64,000 nucleotides of DNA from Acetobacter estunensis (GCF_019083805.1 NZ_JAHRDV010000002.1:124001-188000); one strand, 5' to 3'. Shown: positions 48,570 through 57,439, counted from the first letter of the stretch. Numbers and translations: made by a program. The notes: generated by a model not told the origin, from the sequence alone.

Positions 48570-48809
48570 CACACCTCCGGCTGTCTGCCCAGTATCGGTT
48601 CTGTTGGCTCCATGGCAGGACACACATCGTGCCGTCATGACGCCCATGTCACGTTAGGGCAGTCCGCGGCCAGACGCCAGAGGCTCTCCGGGGAGTATAC
48701 CGTTTCGTTGCCGTTATATTGCCGGGAAATGAGCAAGTTTTCATGACGAAACCGTTTCTCCCGGCGCTACCGTCATCGCGTTGCAATAATCAAGCTGGAG
48801 ATTCAGACC

Positions 48810-48980
48810 ATGAGCATGCAGTCACGTCTCGAAAGCCTCAGCCGTCGTCATTCCGCTCTCGATAGCGAAATTCATTCGGAAGGTTTGCGCCCCTCACCGG
48901 ACCAGCGTGTACTGATGCGCCTCAAACTGAAGAAACTCAGTGTGAAAGAAGAGATGGATCGTCTTCGCGCCCGTTCGTGA
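48810..48980 (+). CDS. Second DUF465-like small protein
   Basis: 56 residues, short but with a GGAG ten bases before ATG 48810. Sequence MSMQSRLESLSRRHSALDSE, IHSEGLRPSPDQRVLMRLKL, KKLSVKEEMDRLRARS shows the same DUF465 plan as the gene at 48369-48569: RLESLSRRHSALDSEI and LMRLKLKKLSVKEEMDRL. It is divergently placed and 240 bases from its paralogue. Converges with trcR by 43 bases. Confidence 0.8.
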   Translation: MSMQSRLESLSRRHSALDSEIHSEGLRPSPDQRVLMRLKLKKLSVKEEMDRLRARS

Positions 48981-49023
48981 AGAAGGGGAGAGCGGCTTCT
49001 AGCGAGCTGCTCTCCATTCTCTC

Positions 49024-49605
49024 TCAGCCCTCTTCGTCGTTTCCGAGAGGGAGAGGAACAGGGACTTCGTGTCCTTCGCGTGTCAGCTTGTCGTTGGCGG
49101 CTGCGACGGCGGCATTGAGGTCCATCTGGCTGCACAGACCGAGTGTTACGGGATCACGCGGCTTGATGTTCTGGCTATTCCAGTGCTGGCGATCACGCAC
49201 CTTGGCGATAGTGTCCTTGGTGGTGCCAAGCAGCTTGGATATCTGCTGATCCTGAAGCTGCGGAAAATTGCGCAACAGGAAAGCAATTCCGTCCGGTCGG
49301 TCGTTACGACGGGCGACGGGTGTGTACCGCGCCCCTTTGGCCCGACGTTTCACCTGATTGGCGGTGGGAAGGATTTTCAGACGCGCCGTCGTATCGGCCT
49401 CACAACGAGTGATTTCTTCCTGTGTGAGCTGGTGGTTGGCAATCGGGTCGTAGCCTACGATTCCCTGCGCCACTTCACCATCGGCGATGGCCTGCACTTC
49501 CAGAGGATGCATTCCGCAGAAAGCCGCCACCTGTTCAAACGTCAGAGCGGTTTTCTCGATCAGCCAGACGGCCGTCGCTTTCGGCATGAGGGGGAGCGTC
49601 GTCAT
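49024..49605 (-). CDS. trcR: Cell cycle transcriptional regulator TrcR (DUF1013)
   Basis: 193 residues. DUF1013 features: MPKATAVWLIEKTALTFEQVAAFCGMHPLEVQAIADGE (49485-49587) looks like a helix-turn-helix, then GIVGYDPIANHQLTQEEI and YTPVARRNDRPDGIAFLLRNFPQLQDQQISKLLGTTKDTIAKVRDRQHWN (49170-49319) forms a second DNA-binding-like segment. The family is found across Alphaproteobacteria and was named TrcR in work on cell-cycle control. AGGAT precedes the ATG. The upstream 261 bases to rpmE hold a candidate promoter. Confidence 0.88.
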   Translation of the reverse strand: MTTLPLMPKATAVWLIEKTALTFEQVAAFCGMHPLEVQAIADGEVAQGIVGYDPIANHQLTQEEITRCEADTTARLKILPTANQVKRRAKGARYTPVARRNDRPDGIAFLLRNFPQLQDQQISKLLGTTKDTIAKVRDRQHWNSQNIKPRDPVTLGLCSQMDLNAAVAAANDKLTREGHEVPVPLPLGNDEEG

Positions 49606-49720
49606 CGATCGATCCTGTTGCTGCGTGTGCTTGCGGTGCTCACGCAGGCACCGGAACCGGTTTTATGGACGGAGCCTGGCTCCAACCCAGCGTGCCTGCT
49701 GGCCCGCATCTCTGGAATGG

Positions 49721-49749
49721 GTAATGGCGGGCGAGAAGCACGGGGTCAA
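49721..49749 (-). promoter_or_regulatory. Candidate sigma70 promoter of trcR
   Basis: On the minus strand TTGACC and CATTAC are separated by exactly 17 bases, about 116 bases before the trcR start. The -10 is only a fair match. Confidence 0.35.
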
Positions 49750-49807
49750 GCGATAATCACACAGCACTGATACGGATAAGGAGTGACAGACTGGTCGCGA
49801 TTACGAA

Positions 49808-49840
49808 AAAACCCCGGCAGTGTAATACTGCCGGGGTTTT
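49808..49840 (-). terminator. Rho-independent terminator of rpmE
   Basis: A perfect 14-base stem (AAAACCCCGGCAGT with its complement) and five-base loop, followed on the minus strand by a run of T. It sits 27 bases after the rpmE stop; the symmetric A/T flanks could also stop plus-strand transcription. Confidence 0.9.
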
Positions 49841-49866
49841 CGTCAGGCGGGAGACAACAAAATGTC

Positions 49867-50103
49867 TTACTCGGCATCCTGCTTGCGCTTGCCGATGCCA
49901 GCAAAGCGCTTGTTGAACTTCGCCACCTGGCCTCCGGTGTCGAGCATGCGCTGCACGCCGGTCCATGCCGGGTGAGATTTCGTATCGATGTCCAGACGGA
50001 GCGTGTCACCGGCCGCGCCCATGCAGGATCGCGTCTTGTATTCGGTGCCATCGGTCATGATGACGTTGATCTCGTGGTAGTCAGGATGGATGTTGGACTT
50101 CAT
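49867..50103 (-). CDS. rpmE: 50S ribosomal protein L31
   Basis: 78 residues: [26 protein letters not shown], then [12 protein letters not shown] and [14 protein letters not shown]. The start is standard for alphaproteobacterial L31. Only one cysteine (RSCMG) is present, so this is the zinc-free form without the CxxC pairs. A good promoter lies 58 bases upstream and a strong terminator downstream, so it is a single-gene unit. Confidence 0.96.
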   Translation of the reverse strand: MKSNIHPDYHEINVIMTDGTEYKTRSCMGAAGDTLRLDIDTKSHPAWTGVQRMLDTGGQVAKFNKRFAGIGKRKQDAE

Positions 50104-50160
50104 GAGGGGGACTTTCCGCGAAAATGAGGCCCCGATGCCGACCGGGACACGTTGCGCGCT

Positions 50161-50189
50161 CGTATAGGCGCATCGACCTTCTCTTGCAA
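50161..50189 (-). promoter_or_regulatory. Sigma70-type promoter of rpmE
   Basis: Minus strand TTGCAA, 17-base spacer, TATACG; predicted start about seven bases further, giving a leader of roughly 50 bases. Best promoter match noticed in the window. Confidence 0.55.
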
Positions 50190-50289
50190 TGGCGGTCTTG
50201 CCTTAAGGCGGCGGGGTCACGATCCGGCCATCTTTTGTGCACAATTTCTGAAGAAAAGCGTTAACAGGGGCGTAACGAACCGTTAATTT

Positions 50290-50318
50290 TTGCGGGGAGG
50301 TTAATCCGTTGTTGTAAT
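50290..50318 (+). promoter_or_regulatory. Possible promoter of mscL
   Basis: TTGCGG, 17-base spacer, TGTAAT, ending 54 bases before ATG 50373. The -35 is weak. Confidence 0.3.
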
Positions 50319-50372
50319 GGCTGACGGAAAACCGGATAAGAGCCCGGAACACTTTAGTTTTTGAGGAATATC

Positions 50373-50840
50373 ATGGCAGAACCGAAACTTGCCGTGCACA
50401 CCCCGGGCTGGGTTGCCGATTTTCGATCCTTCATCATGCGTGGCAATGTCGTGGATATGGCCGTCGGTGTCATCATCGGCGCGGCGTTCACGTCCATCGT
50501 CAACAGCCTGGTCAAGGATGTGTTCAACCCGATTCTGGGGTTGGCCACGGGCGGCATCGATTTCAGCAATCTTTTCGTTACGCTGAAAGGGCCGGTTGAG
50601 CCGACTCTGGATGCCGCGCAGAAGGCGGGTGCCGTCACCATCAATTACGGCATGTTCCTCAACACCATCATCCAGTTCCTGATCATTGCGCTGGTTATTT
50701 TCTGGATGGTGCGTTTGCTCACAAAGATGCATGTCCGTCAGGATGCAGCTCCCGCGGCTCCGCCAGCTCCGACGAAGAGCGAGGTTCTCCTGCAGGAGAT
50801 CCGCGACGCGCTGGTTCATCAGGAGCAGCATGGCGCCTGA
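50373..50840 (+). CDS. mscL: Large-conductance mechanosensitive channel MscL
   Basis: 155 residues. First helix and pore MRGNVVDMAVGVIIGAAFTSIVNSLVKDVFNPILGL (50438-50545), periplasmic loop, second helix MFLNTIIQFLIIALVIFWMVRLL, and cytoplasmic helix SEVLLQEIRDALVHQ. It opens on osmotic downshock to release solutes. ATG 50373 follows GAGGA. A strong terminator ends the unit. Confidence 0.97.
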   Translation: MAEPKLAVHTPGWVADFRSFIMRGNVVDMAVGVIIGAAFTSIVNSLVKDVFNPILGLATGGIDFSNLFVTLKGPVEPTLDAAQKAGAVTINYGMFLNTIIQFLIIALVIFWMVRLLTKMHVRQDAAPAAPPAPTKSEVLLQEIRDALVHQEQHGA

Positions 50841-50873
50841 GCATTTCCCTATTCATGAGGGAATGTTTCGAGG

Positions 50874-50899
50874 AAAGGGAGCTTCGGCTCCCTTTTTTT
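50874..50899 (+). terminator. Rho-independent terminator of mscL
   Basis: Nine-base stem AAAGGGAGC/GCTCCCTTT with the stable TTCG loop, followed by T residues, 33 bases after the mscL stop. Confidence 0.9.
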
Positions 50900-51073
50900 G
50901 TTTCTGATCCTCATTCAGGTTCTGACTTCGGCGGACAAAAGGGAAATGCCGTGCGCGTGTGCCAATCGGTTTGAATGGTTGCAAAGAACTGCAGCCAAGG
51001 GACGTGTTGCTCGAAGGTTTATGTCCGAGGCAAGACGCATTTATGACGACGCCCATCCGACATATCGACGCGG

Positions 51074-52366
51074 TTATTTCCTGAACACGCGCGGAAGCCA
51101 CGCGGCGCACACGATAAGTGCAAGCAGGTTGGAGAATGCCGTTGAAAGACAGGCGCCATTCAGTCCGAACTCAACGGTCATCAGGTAGAGAAGCGGGAAA
51201 TAAATGGCGATTATGACTGTACGGTTTCGGACAAGCACCTTTGTATATCCGGATACCATCAGAAGCGGTTCGACCGGCACCATTAGAAGATCGAATATGG
51301 CCGAACTCAGCATGATCAGGATGTAGGAGGTGGAGTGGATCGACTTGGTGTGCACGAGATAGGCAAAGATGTGATTGCCCGCGAAGATGGACAGCAACAG
51401 CAGCACTGCCGATATGGAAATCAGCGAAAGAAATATCTGTGTAATGACCTTCCGTAGACCGTCCCAATCCCTGTCATCACGTAATTTGACAAGCTCAGGG
51501 TAGATGACGGGCGCGGTCAACTGAGCGGGCGTGACAATTCCATTGGCGATTTGCCGGCACACCCGATACACGGCCACATCAGCGGGTCCGAGTATTCCGC
51601 CCACGATGAGCATCGCGATGTTATTGGAAATGGCGTAAAGCGTCTGGCTTACACTGGTATTTTTCGTAAATTTCCACATGTCGGGCAGCGCCCATTTCCA
51701 GTTCCTGAATGCGTGCAGGAAATGGAAGGGAAAATACGTGTTCAGAATGACGACGGCAGTGGTTACGGACACGACGAAGTCGCAGATGACGATGCCGGCC
51801 CACACCATCAAAAAGTAAGCCAGTTTCAACTTGAAGAAATAACCGATCAAAACGCCAATCATCTGGAGCAGCGCCAGAAGAGAATCCTTGACGGTGACAA
51901 TGTAGAATTTCCGTGTAAGCCGGAAAACGCCAACGCACCAACCCGTATACATGAGAAAAGACACGCAGGCGTACAGCGTTGCCAGAGCCCATATCTTGAA
52001 AGGCCAATGGGCAAAAACAGTATAGATCTGCGCGCCCATCAGACTGATGAGCAGTGCGGCAAAGGCGGAGATGACATCCAGCCGGATGCTGAAGGAAACG
52101 ACTTTTCTTAGAAACGTATATTGTTTCTCGTGGAAAGCGTTGCTCCCGAAATGGATAAGTGTCCGCCACGACTGAAGGCGAGAAAGGCGTGATCCCATGA
52201 GTGCCAGCGAATGGATAAGGATGAGAAATCCATAATCGCTCAGACCGATCGTGCGAACAGTAAAGGCAATATAGACAAAGCCGCAGCAGGCAGTGATTAT
52301 TTTCCCCGCCGTCAAAAGCCCTGCGTTCTGGAGAATGGAACTGAAAACCGAGCGTTGTTCAGACAT
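51074..52366 (-). CDS. Oligosaccharide flippase family membrane protein
   Basis: 430 residues, about 12 helices, MATE/Wzx-like (polysaccharide biosynthesis) pattern: AGLLTAGKIITACCGFVYIAFTVRTIGLSDYGFLILIHSLA (52202-52324) at the N terminus and LGPADVAVYRVCRQIANGIVTPAQLTAPVIYPEL in the middle. It would flip a lipid-linked glycan or related intermediate. Composition is AT-richer than mscL or the genes around it. Eight bases of overlap with the upstream transferase gene link the two functionally. Confidence 0.82.
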   Translation of the reverse strand: MSEQRSVFSSILQNAGLLTAGKIITACCGFVYIAFTVRTIGLSDYGFLILIHSLALMGSRLSRLQSWRTLIHFGSNAFHEKQYTFLRKVVSFSIRLDVISAFAALLISLMGAQIYTVFAHWPFKIWALATLYACVSFLMYTGWCVGVFRLTRKFYIVTVKDSLLALLQMIGVLIGYFFKLKLAYFLMVWAGIVICDFVVSVTTAVVILNTYFPFHFLHAFRNWKWALPDMWKFTKNTSVSQTLYAISNNIAMLIVGGILGPADVAVYRVCRQIANGIVTPAQLTAPVIYPELVKLRDDRDWDGLRKVITQIFLSLISISAVLLLLSIFAGNHIFAYLVHTKSIHSTSYILIMLSSAIFDLLMVPVEPLLMVSGYTKVLVRNRTVIIAIYFPLLYLMTVEFGLNGACLSTAFSNLLALIVCAAWLPRVFRK

Positions 52367-53486
52367 GGGCTGCGCAGGACATGTAATTTACAATGGCGGC
52401 GGCGGCACGTTCTGACGCACCGAAAGGTGGCAGATCGCCGAATGTTTCCCGAAACAGTGTTTCCTGCGCAGGTTTATACTCCACATGACGCTCTTGGGCG
52501 CGTGCGATCGCGGGCAGGACATCTTCCGGTCGATCCACAACTTCTCCGGCCGCCCAATGCCGGAATGCGGGATTGTCGCGCCATGCGACTTTGGCGGCAT
52601 TGAGAAAAACACAGGGACGCGGGAAAAGCAGGAACTCGTACACCTGACTGCTGATGTCGCCCAAATAGACGGCGGCGTGAGCCGTATAGGTCATGTCGAG
52701 CATCCGGGGCGATCCTGTATCCGCAAGAACCTGCGGGCTTTCCAATCGTTTCAGGAAGTGCTTTCTCAGCCCCATTTTCTTGTCGAACATTTCAATATGT
52801 GGGGCGACAATCAGGTTGTAGCGGCTTTGCTGTTTGATGCCCGCAACGACCGTGCGGACGTATTTTTCATAAGAAGACAGTCCGCGTTTGTAATGCGGAT
52901 TGTAGAGAATGAACGGATGACCATTGGGGAAGGGAGCGTAACTCTTTTGTCGGACCGCTTCGAAGACGTCGAACTTTGGATATCCCACAACTCGTATGTT
53001 TCCGGCTTCGACCAGTCCCTGTTCGAGATAATAGCGCTCCAGTTTGGGGCCAGAGAGGGCGACTAGATCGAATTTACTGACCAGATATTCGCGTTTTATG
53101 TATCTATCGCCCGCCCCATGCGCCATCCAGATCAGTTTTGGCGAAACAAGACCGCGATCTTTCAGTAATCCGGTTACAAATTCCGTTGAAAGAAGCGCAT
53201 CGAACTGCTCGAATTCTTCAATGTATTGGCTCAGAACGGCAAGTCTGTAGTCATTTATGTTTTTGAAAGAGCGCAGGAAAGCCGCTTTCCAGTCGGCTTT
53301 CAATTTCTTCGCCGGAAGAGCCGGGGCGTTCAAGGCTTCGCGGATGATCCGCAGATGTTCGGGAACATCATCGAAAAGATAATATTCCACCACCTCCACG
53401 TCAGGATGTTGCGCCAATGCGCTCGCAACAGAAGCGATGTGATAACATTCATAGGGTTGCGAGAGATAAAGAAAGGCAATCTTCAT
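52359..53486 (-). CDS. TagF-like (CDP-glycerol glycerophosphotransferase-type) surface-polymer enzyme
   Basis: 375 residues, cytoplasmic GT-B-like fold. Features: MAHGAGDRYIKREYLVSKFDLVALSGPKLERYYLEQGLV (52984-53100), VVGYPKFDVFEAV, ILYNPHYKRGLSSYEKYV, NLIVAPHIEMFDKK and AAVYLGDISSQVYEFLLFPRPCVFLNA (52603-52683); the GDISS..EFL.. pattern is that of the TagF/CDP-glycerol glycerophosphotransferase family. It probably adds polyol-phosphate or a sugar to a surface polymer. The ATG at 53486 overlaps the stop of a 30-codon ORF. AT-richer than average, suggesting transfer. Confidence 0.8.
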   Translation of the reverse strand: MKIAFLYLSQPYECYHIASVASALAQHPDVEVVEYYLFDDVPEHLRIIREALNAPALPAKKLKADWKAAFLRSFKNINDYRLAVLSQYIEEFEQFDALLSTEFVTGLLKDRGLVSPKLIWMAHGAGDRYIKREYLVSKFDLVALSGPKLERYYLEQGLVEAGNIRVVGYPKFDVFEAVRQKSYAPFPNGHPFILYNPHYKRGLSSYEKYVRTVVAGIKQQSRYNLIVAPHIEMFDKKMGLRKHFLKRLESPQVLADTGSPRMLDMTYTAHAAVYLGDISSQVYEFLLFPRPCVFLNAAKVAWRDNPAFRHWAAGEVVDRPEDVLPAIARAQERHVEYKPAQETLFRETFGDLPPFGASERAAAAIVNYMSCAAHV

Positions 53487-53578
53487 CAAGAGGTCCGGTT
53501 TCCCGAATGGACGTGCGGCCGGTCATTCCAAAACAGCGTGCTGAACCATGCGTCTACCTCCATGCGCAACCGGAGCAT
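53486..53578 (-). CDS. Putative 30-residue ORF coupled to the TagF-like gene
   Basis: ATG 53578 to TGA, whose last two bases overlap the next ATG (TGATG). The product is MLRLRMEVDAWFSTLFWNDR followed by PHVHSGNRTS. No ribosome binding site is evident. It may be a coupling leader peptide or the remnant of a longer gene; it may also be chance. Confidence 0.25.
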   Translation of the reverse strand: MLRLRMEVDAWFSTLFWNDRPHVHSGNRTS

Positions 53579-53754
53579 GGTGGAGTGTCACGACAGCGAG
53601 AAGGAGAAGCGGCGGACATCCTTATGAATGGCGTGGAGCGACAATGCCCGCACTCCTTACGCCCCTTTCCGCCATTTCTTCAAGACCGGTGGATTTGTGC
53701 CCCTGAACCCCATGCTTATCGGGAAAGGAACAGGCGTTCTGCGTTGCGCGTCTT
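53579..53754. other. Intergenic region before the glycan gene pair
   Basis: About 176 bases between the lrgB stop and the small ORF. No terminator for lrgB and no clear promoter for the glycan genes were found by eye. Confidence 0.35.
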
Positions 53755-54495
53755 TCAGCTTGGCAGAAAGTAGAGCACCAGCGGCACGATAAGCGCCGTC
53801 ACCAGTCCGTTCAGACCGATACCCAAAGCCGCGAACGCCGCGCCCACCGGATCGCGTTGCGCTACCTGTGCCGCCGCAATCCCACTGCCTGCAATTCCCG
53901 CCGCCAGCCCGTGCGCCCGCCAGTCGGTAATGCCTAGCCGCCGCAAGGTGCTTTCCCCGATCATCGCCGCGATGATCCCGCCAAGGATGGCGAACGCCGC
54001 CGTTAAAGCCGGAATGCCGCCGATCTGTTCCGTGATGGCAATGGCGATGGGGGTTGTCACAGCCTTGGGTGCCATGGACAGCGCGACCTCATGAGAGCCT
54101 CCCAGCAGCAGGACAAACACGATTCCACTGACCACCGATGTGATGGAACCAGCCAGAAGCGCCAACGTCATGGCGGGAAGACTGCGTGTCACCAGCCGGA
54201 TTGAGTCTGTCAGAGGAATGGCCAGCGCCACTGTGGCCGGACCGAGCAGGAAGTGGATGATCTGCACCGAATGGAAGTAGGTGGCATAAGGCGTCTGCGT
54301 CGCAAACAGCGCCAGTGCCACCATGACGATGGCAAACAGCACCGGGTTGGCCCATGGGGCGCGTCCGAGACGCAACTGGAGCTTTATGCCCAGTGCGAAC
54401 ATCCCCAGCGTAACACACAACCAGAACAGGGTTTCCATGTTTGGCTCGGGCAGGAAGCGGGCATAAATCCCGTGCAGAGTATGGGCGATGTCCAT
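53755..54495 (-). CDS. lrgB: LrgB/CidB family protein
   Basis: 246 residues, about 6-8 hydrophobic segments. Family signatures: FHSVQIIHFLLGPATVALAIPL, LGGSHEVALSMAPKAVTTPIAIAITEQIGG (54024-54113) and the glycine-rich ILGGIIAAMIGESTLRRLGI; AHGLAAGIAGSGIAAAQ. LrgAB/CidAB are holin/antiholin-like membrane pairs now also linked to pyruvate or glycolate transport. The ATG overlaps the lrgA stop (TGATG). Confidence 0.92.
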   Translation of the reverse strand: MDIAHTLHGIYARFLPEPNMETLFWLCVTLGMFALGIKLQLRLGRAPWANPVLFAIVMVALALFATQTPYATYFHSVQIIHFLLGPATVALAIPLTDSIRLVTRSLPAMTLALLAGSITSVVSGIVFVLLLGGSHEVALSMAPKAVTTPIAIAITEQIGGIPALTAAFAILGGIIAAMIGESTLRRLGITDWRAHGLAAGIAGSGIAAAQVAQRDPVGAAFAALGIGLNGLVTALIVPLVLYFLPS

Positions 54496-54917
54496 CACAG
54501 CACCTGTCCACCAGTATCGGCGATCTTCTCTGGTGCCGGTCGATCATGCGTCGCTCTGTGCATGACAAACGCCGTGACCAGAAGACCGAGAAGCGTGGAG
54601 CCGAACAGAGCGACGGCAATGGGGAGAAGATTGGCCATGAGCAGCGGCATCTGCGTTACCAGCCCCACGCCCGCTGGAACGAAAAGCAGACCGAGACAGG
54701 CGATCAGAGCGCGTGCGAGCGCACCAAGGGCTGGAGAATCAAAACCCGCCCGGGCCGTGTCGGCCTGATTGACCGATGTGCGGCTGCGTCGCCACAGAAG
54801 GGCGGCGGCCAGCAGAAACATGCCGATCACAGGGCCGGGAATGGGAAGATGCAGCAGCATCTGCAAGCCTGAGCCGAGCAATTGAAACAGAAGGAGAGTG
54901 AGAAAGGCTTCCGGCAT
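54495..54917 (-). CDS. lrgA: LrgA/CidA family protein
   Basis: 140 residues with four hydrophobic helices: LTLLLFQLLGSGLQMLLHLPIPGPVIGMFLLAAALL (54784-54891; the IPGPVIGM motif is diagnostic) and LGLLFVPAGVGLVTQM. Holin-like partner of LrgB. The start ATG 54917 gives the usual family N terminus. Upstream 224 bases contain a long perfect inverted repeat (55070-55104). Confidence 0.92.
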   Translation of the reverse strand: MPEAFLTLLLFQLLGSGLQMLLHLPIPGPVIGMFLLAAALLWRRSRTSVNQADTARAGFDSPALGALARALIACLGLLFVPAGVGLVTQMPLLMANLLPIAVALFGSTLLGLLVTAFVMHRATHDRPAPEKIADTGGQVL

Positions 54918-55069
54918 GGTTCTTCTTCTTTTTATGGAAGCGGACGGAAGATTCTGGCGGAAGAAAAACCTCCGGGCGGACCGTCCATCCCGGCAAGAAA
55001 CAGAAACGTTGCGCGTATCTCCCGATAGGCGCAACGCAAAGAAAAGCGATGTCACGAAGCTCTGCCCGA

Positions 55070-55104
55070 GGTGTTCCGGTTGACCTGTTAACAACCGGAA
55101 CACC
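55070..55104. repeat. 12-base perfect inverted repeat between glcB and lrgA
   Basis: Arms GGTGTTCCGGTT and AACCGGAACACC with an 11-base spacer, 38 bases after the glcB stop. No T-run on either side. It may end or protect the glcB transcript, or act as an operator for lrgAB. Confidence 0.5.
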
Positions 55105-55141
55105 GGGCGGCGGTCTGTCGTGGGTCGAAGTGGAAAACCGC

Positions 55142-57361
55142 TCAGTCGGCGGCAAACTCCACATCCGACGGCGCGACCTCGGGACGCCGGTGACGGGCTT
55201 TCGCCTCCCGGCGACGTCTGTGCAGGATTTCCTCCGTGTAACCATTGGGCTGACGGGCACCGTCGAACACCAGTTCACGCGCCGCCATGAAGGCCGGACC
55301 GTCCTGATGGGTGGCGAGCGGGATATAGCCCGGCTCGTCCTGATTCTGTTCATCCACCAGCCGCGCCATGCGGATGAGGGCAGCTTCCACCTGTGCCTGC
55401 GTCACCACTCCATGCATCAGCCAGTTCGCCACATGCTGGGACGAGATGCGCAGTGTGGCCCGGTCTTCCATCAGCCCGACATTGTTGAGATCCGGCACCT
55501 TGGAACAGCCCACGCCCATGTCTACCCAACGCACCACATAGCCAAGGATGCTCTGGAGATTGGTGTCGAGTTCGGCGGCGATTTCCTCCTCCGACCAGTG
55601 CGCGCCCTGCGCCAGCGGCAGGGAGAGCAGATCTTCCATCGGCAGCGGCGCGTGATACGTCATCTCGTGCTGGACTGCTGTGACATCGACCTCGTGGTAG
55701 TGCAGCGCGTGCAGCGTAGCCGCCGTGGGTGAGGGTACCCATGCCGTGCTGGCACCAGCGCGAAGCTGCGCGCCTTTCTGCTCCAGCATGTCCGCCATCC
55801 GGTCCGGCATGGCCCACATGCCCTTGCCGATCTGCCCGTGTCCGCGCGGGCCGGTCATCAGACCTGTTTCCAGCCCGATGGCGACATTGCGCTGCTCATA
55901 GGCCCGGATCCACGGCTGCTTTTTCATCTCGCCTTTCCGCACGACGGCGCCAGCCTTCATGCAGGTGTGGATTTCATCGCCCGTGCGGTCGAGGAAGCCC
56001 GTATTGATGAAGAACACGCGCTCCCGGGCGGCGTGAATACAACCGGCAAGGTTGCAGCTTGTGCGGCGTTCCTCATCCATGATGCCCATCTTGAGCGTGT
56101 TGCGGGGCAGGGAGAGAATGTCCTCGACCTTCGCAAAGATCGCATCCGACAGTGCCACTTCCTGCGAACCGTGCATCTTGGGTCGTACGAGATAGATCGA
56201 GCCGGTGCGACTGTTACGGAATGCGCCGTTGCGCCGCAGATCATGCATGCCAATGGCCGAGACAATAGCCGCGTCGATCACGCCTTCGGGCGCATCCTGT
56301 CCTTCAGCGTCCAGCACCATGTCGGTGAACATGTGATGACCGACCGTGCGCACCAGCATCAGGCTGCGTCCGTGCAGGGTGAGCGGTGCGCCGTTGGGCG
56401 TGGTGTAGTTGCGATCAGATGCCAGACTCCGCGTGGACACACGTCCGTTGCGGGGCACCTGAGCGGTGAGGGTGCCGCGCATCAGGCCGAGCCAGTTGCG
56501 ATAGACCTGAACCTTATCCTGCGCGTCCACGGCGGCCACGCTGTCCTCGCAGTCCATGATCGTGCTGAGTGCGGATTCGATCTGGATGTCCGCGATTCCG
56601 GCCTTGTCGGTTTTGCCCACGACATGCTCACGATCGAAACGCAGTTCGATGTGTAGGCCGCGATTGTCGAACAGCACGGTGTTCGGCTCTCCCGGCGGTC
56701 CATTGAAACCCGCGAACTGCGTGGGATGGCGCAAGCCACTTGTGCGACCGCATTCCAGCTTCACATGCAGTTCACCATGCTGAACGTAGTAGGACAGCGC
56801 CTCTGCGTGACTGCCGATCAGCAGCGGCACGGTTTCATCGAGAAACAACCGCGCACGCCGGACGACAATGCGACCGCGCAAAGGGTTATAGCTCTCGCCC
56901 ATCTGGAAGGGCGGGGTCTGGGGCAGGGCATCGGTGCCGTAGAGCGCGTCGTACAGACTCCCCCACCGTGCATTGGCGGCATTGAGGGCGTAACGGGCAT
57001 TGTTCACCGGCACGACAAGCTGAGGGCCGGCCACACGTCCGATTTCAGAATCCACGTTCTGGGTCGAGACGGTGAACTTGGCAGGTGTTTCTTCGACATA
57101 ACCGATTTCACGCATGAAGCGTGTGCGGATTTCCATGTCGGTGCCGCTGCTGCCGATCAGAAAATTGTCGATGGCCGTCTGAAGCCGATCGCGCTGCGCC
57201 AGCGCGTGCCGGAGTTTAGGGCCGAATTCGGCGACGAGGCCCGCTACTCCCGTCCAGAACGTCTCCGGGGAGACGCCGGTTTCCGGCAGAACCTCGGTGT
57301 TGACGAAGGCATGAAGATCGCGATCGACGCTGATGCCATCAAGCTGGATGTGAGAAGTCAT
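55142..57361 (-). CDS. glcB: Malate synthase G
   Basis: 739 residues, the long monomeric G isoform. Condenses glyoxylate and acetyl-CoA to malate. Visible: SALSTIMDCEDSVAAVDAQDKV, the NRTGSIYLVRPKMHGSQEVALSDAIF-like block RTGSIYLVRPKMHG, MGIMDEERRTSCNL, FINTGFLDRTGDEIHTCM, ERNVAIGLETGLMTGPRGHGQIGKGMWAMPDRM-type core and GWVPSPTAATLHALHYHEV-type segment. GGAG precedes ATG 57361. It is directly downstream of aceA, giving a compact glyoxylate-shunt unit. G isoforms often sit in glycolate clusters, so pairing with aceA is worth noting. Confidence 0.96.
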   Translation of the reverse strand: MTSHIQLDGISVDRDLHAFVNTEVLPETGVSPETFWTGVAGLVAEFGPKLRHALAQRDRLQTAIDNFLIGSSGTDMEIRTRFMREIGYVEETPAKFTVSTQNVDSEIGRVAGPQLVVPVNNARYALNAANARWGSLYDALYGTDALPQTPPFQMGESYNPLRGRIVVRRARLFLDETVPLLIGSHAEALSYYVQHGELHVKLECGRTSGLRHPTQFAGFNGPPGEPNTVLFDNRGLHIELRFDREHVVGKTDKAGIADIQIESALSTIMDCEDSVAAVDAQDKVQVYRNWLGLMRGTLTAQVPRNGRVSTRSLASDRNYTTPNGAPLTLHGRSLMLVRTVGHHMFTDMVLDAEGQDAPEGVIDAAIVSAIGMHDLRRNGAFRNSRTGSIYLVRPKMHGSQEVALSDAIFAKVEDILSLPRNTLKMGIMDEERRTSCNLAGCIHAARERVFFINTGFLDRTGDEIHTCMKAGAVVRKGEMKKQPWIRAYEQRNVAIGLETGLMTGPRGHGQIGKGMWAMPDRMADMLEQKGAQLRAGASTAWVPSPTAATLHALHYHEVDVTAVQHEMTYHAPLPMEDLLSLPLAQGAHWSEEEIAAELDTNLQSILGYVVRWVDMGVGCSKVPDLNNVGLMEDRATLRISSQHVANWLMHGVVTQAQVEAALIRMARLVDEQNQDEPGYIPLATHQDGPAFMAARELVFDGARQPNGYTEEILHRRRREAKARHRRPEVAPSDVEFAAD

Positions 57362-57439
57362 GGCCTGTCTCCTTGGCCGCGCTGCCTGCATGGGGATGCA
57401 CAGGGAGCAGACAGCGCGGTCGTCTTCATAAATTAGGAC

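Noticed and set aside
49660..49735. Short GC dyads (GGAGCC-T-GGCTCC and GCCCGC..GCGGGC) upstream of trcR
   Set aside because: Arms are only six bases with unsuitable spacing in GC-rich DNA; chance occurrence is likely.
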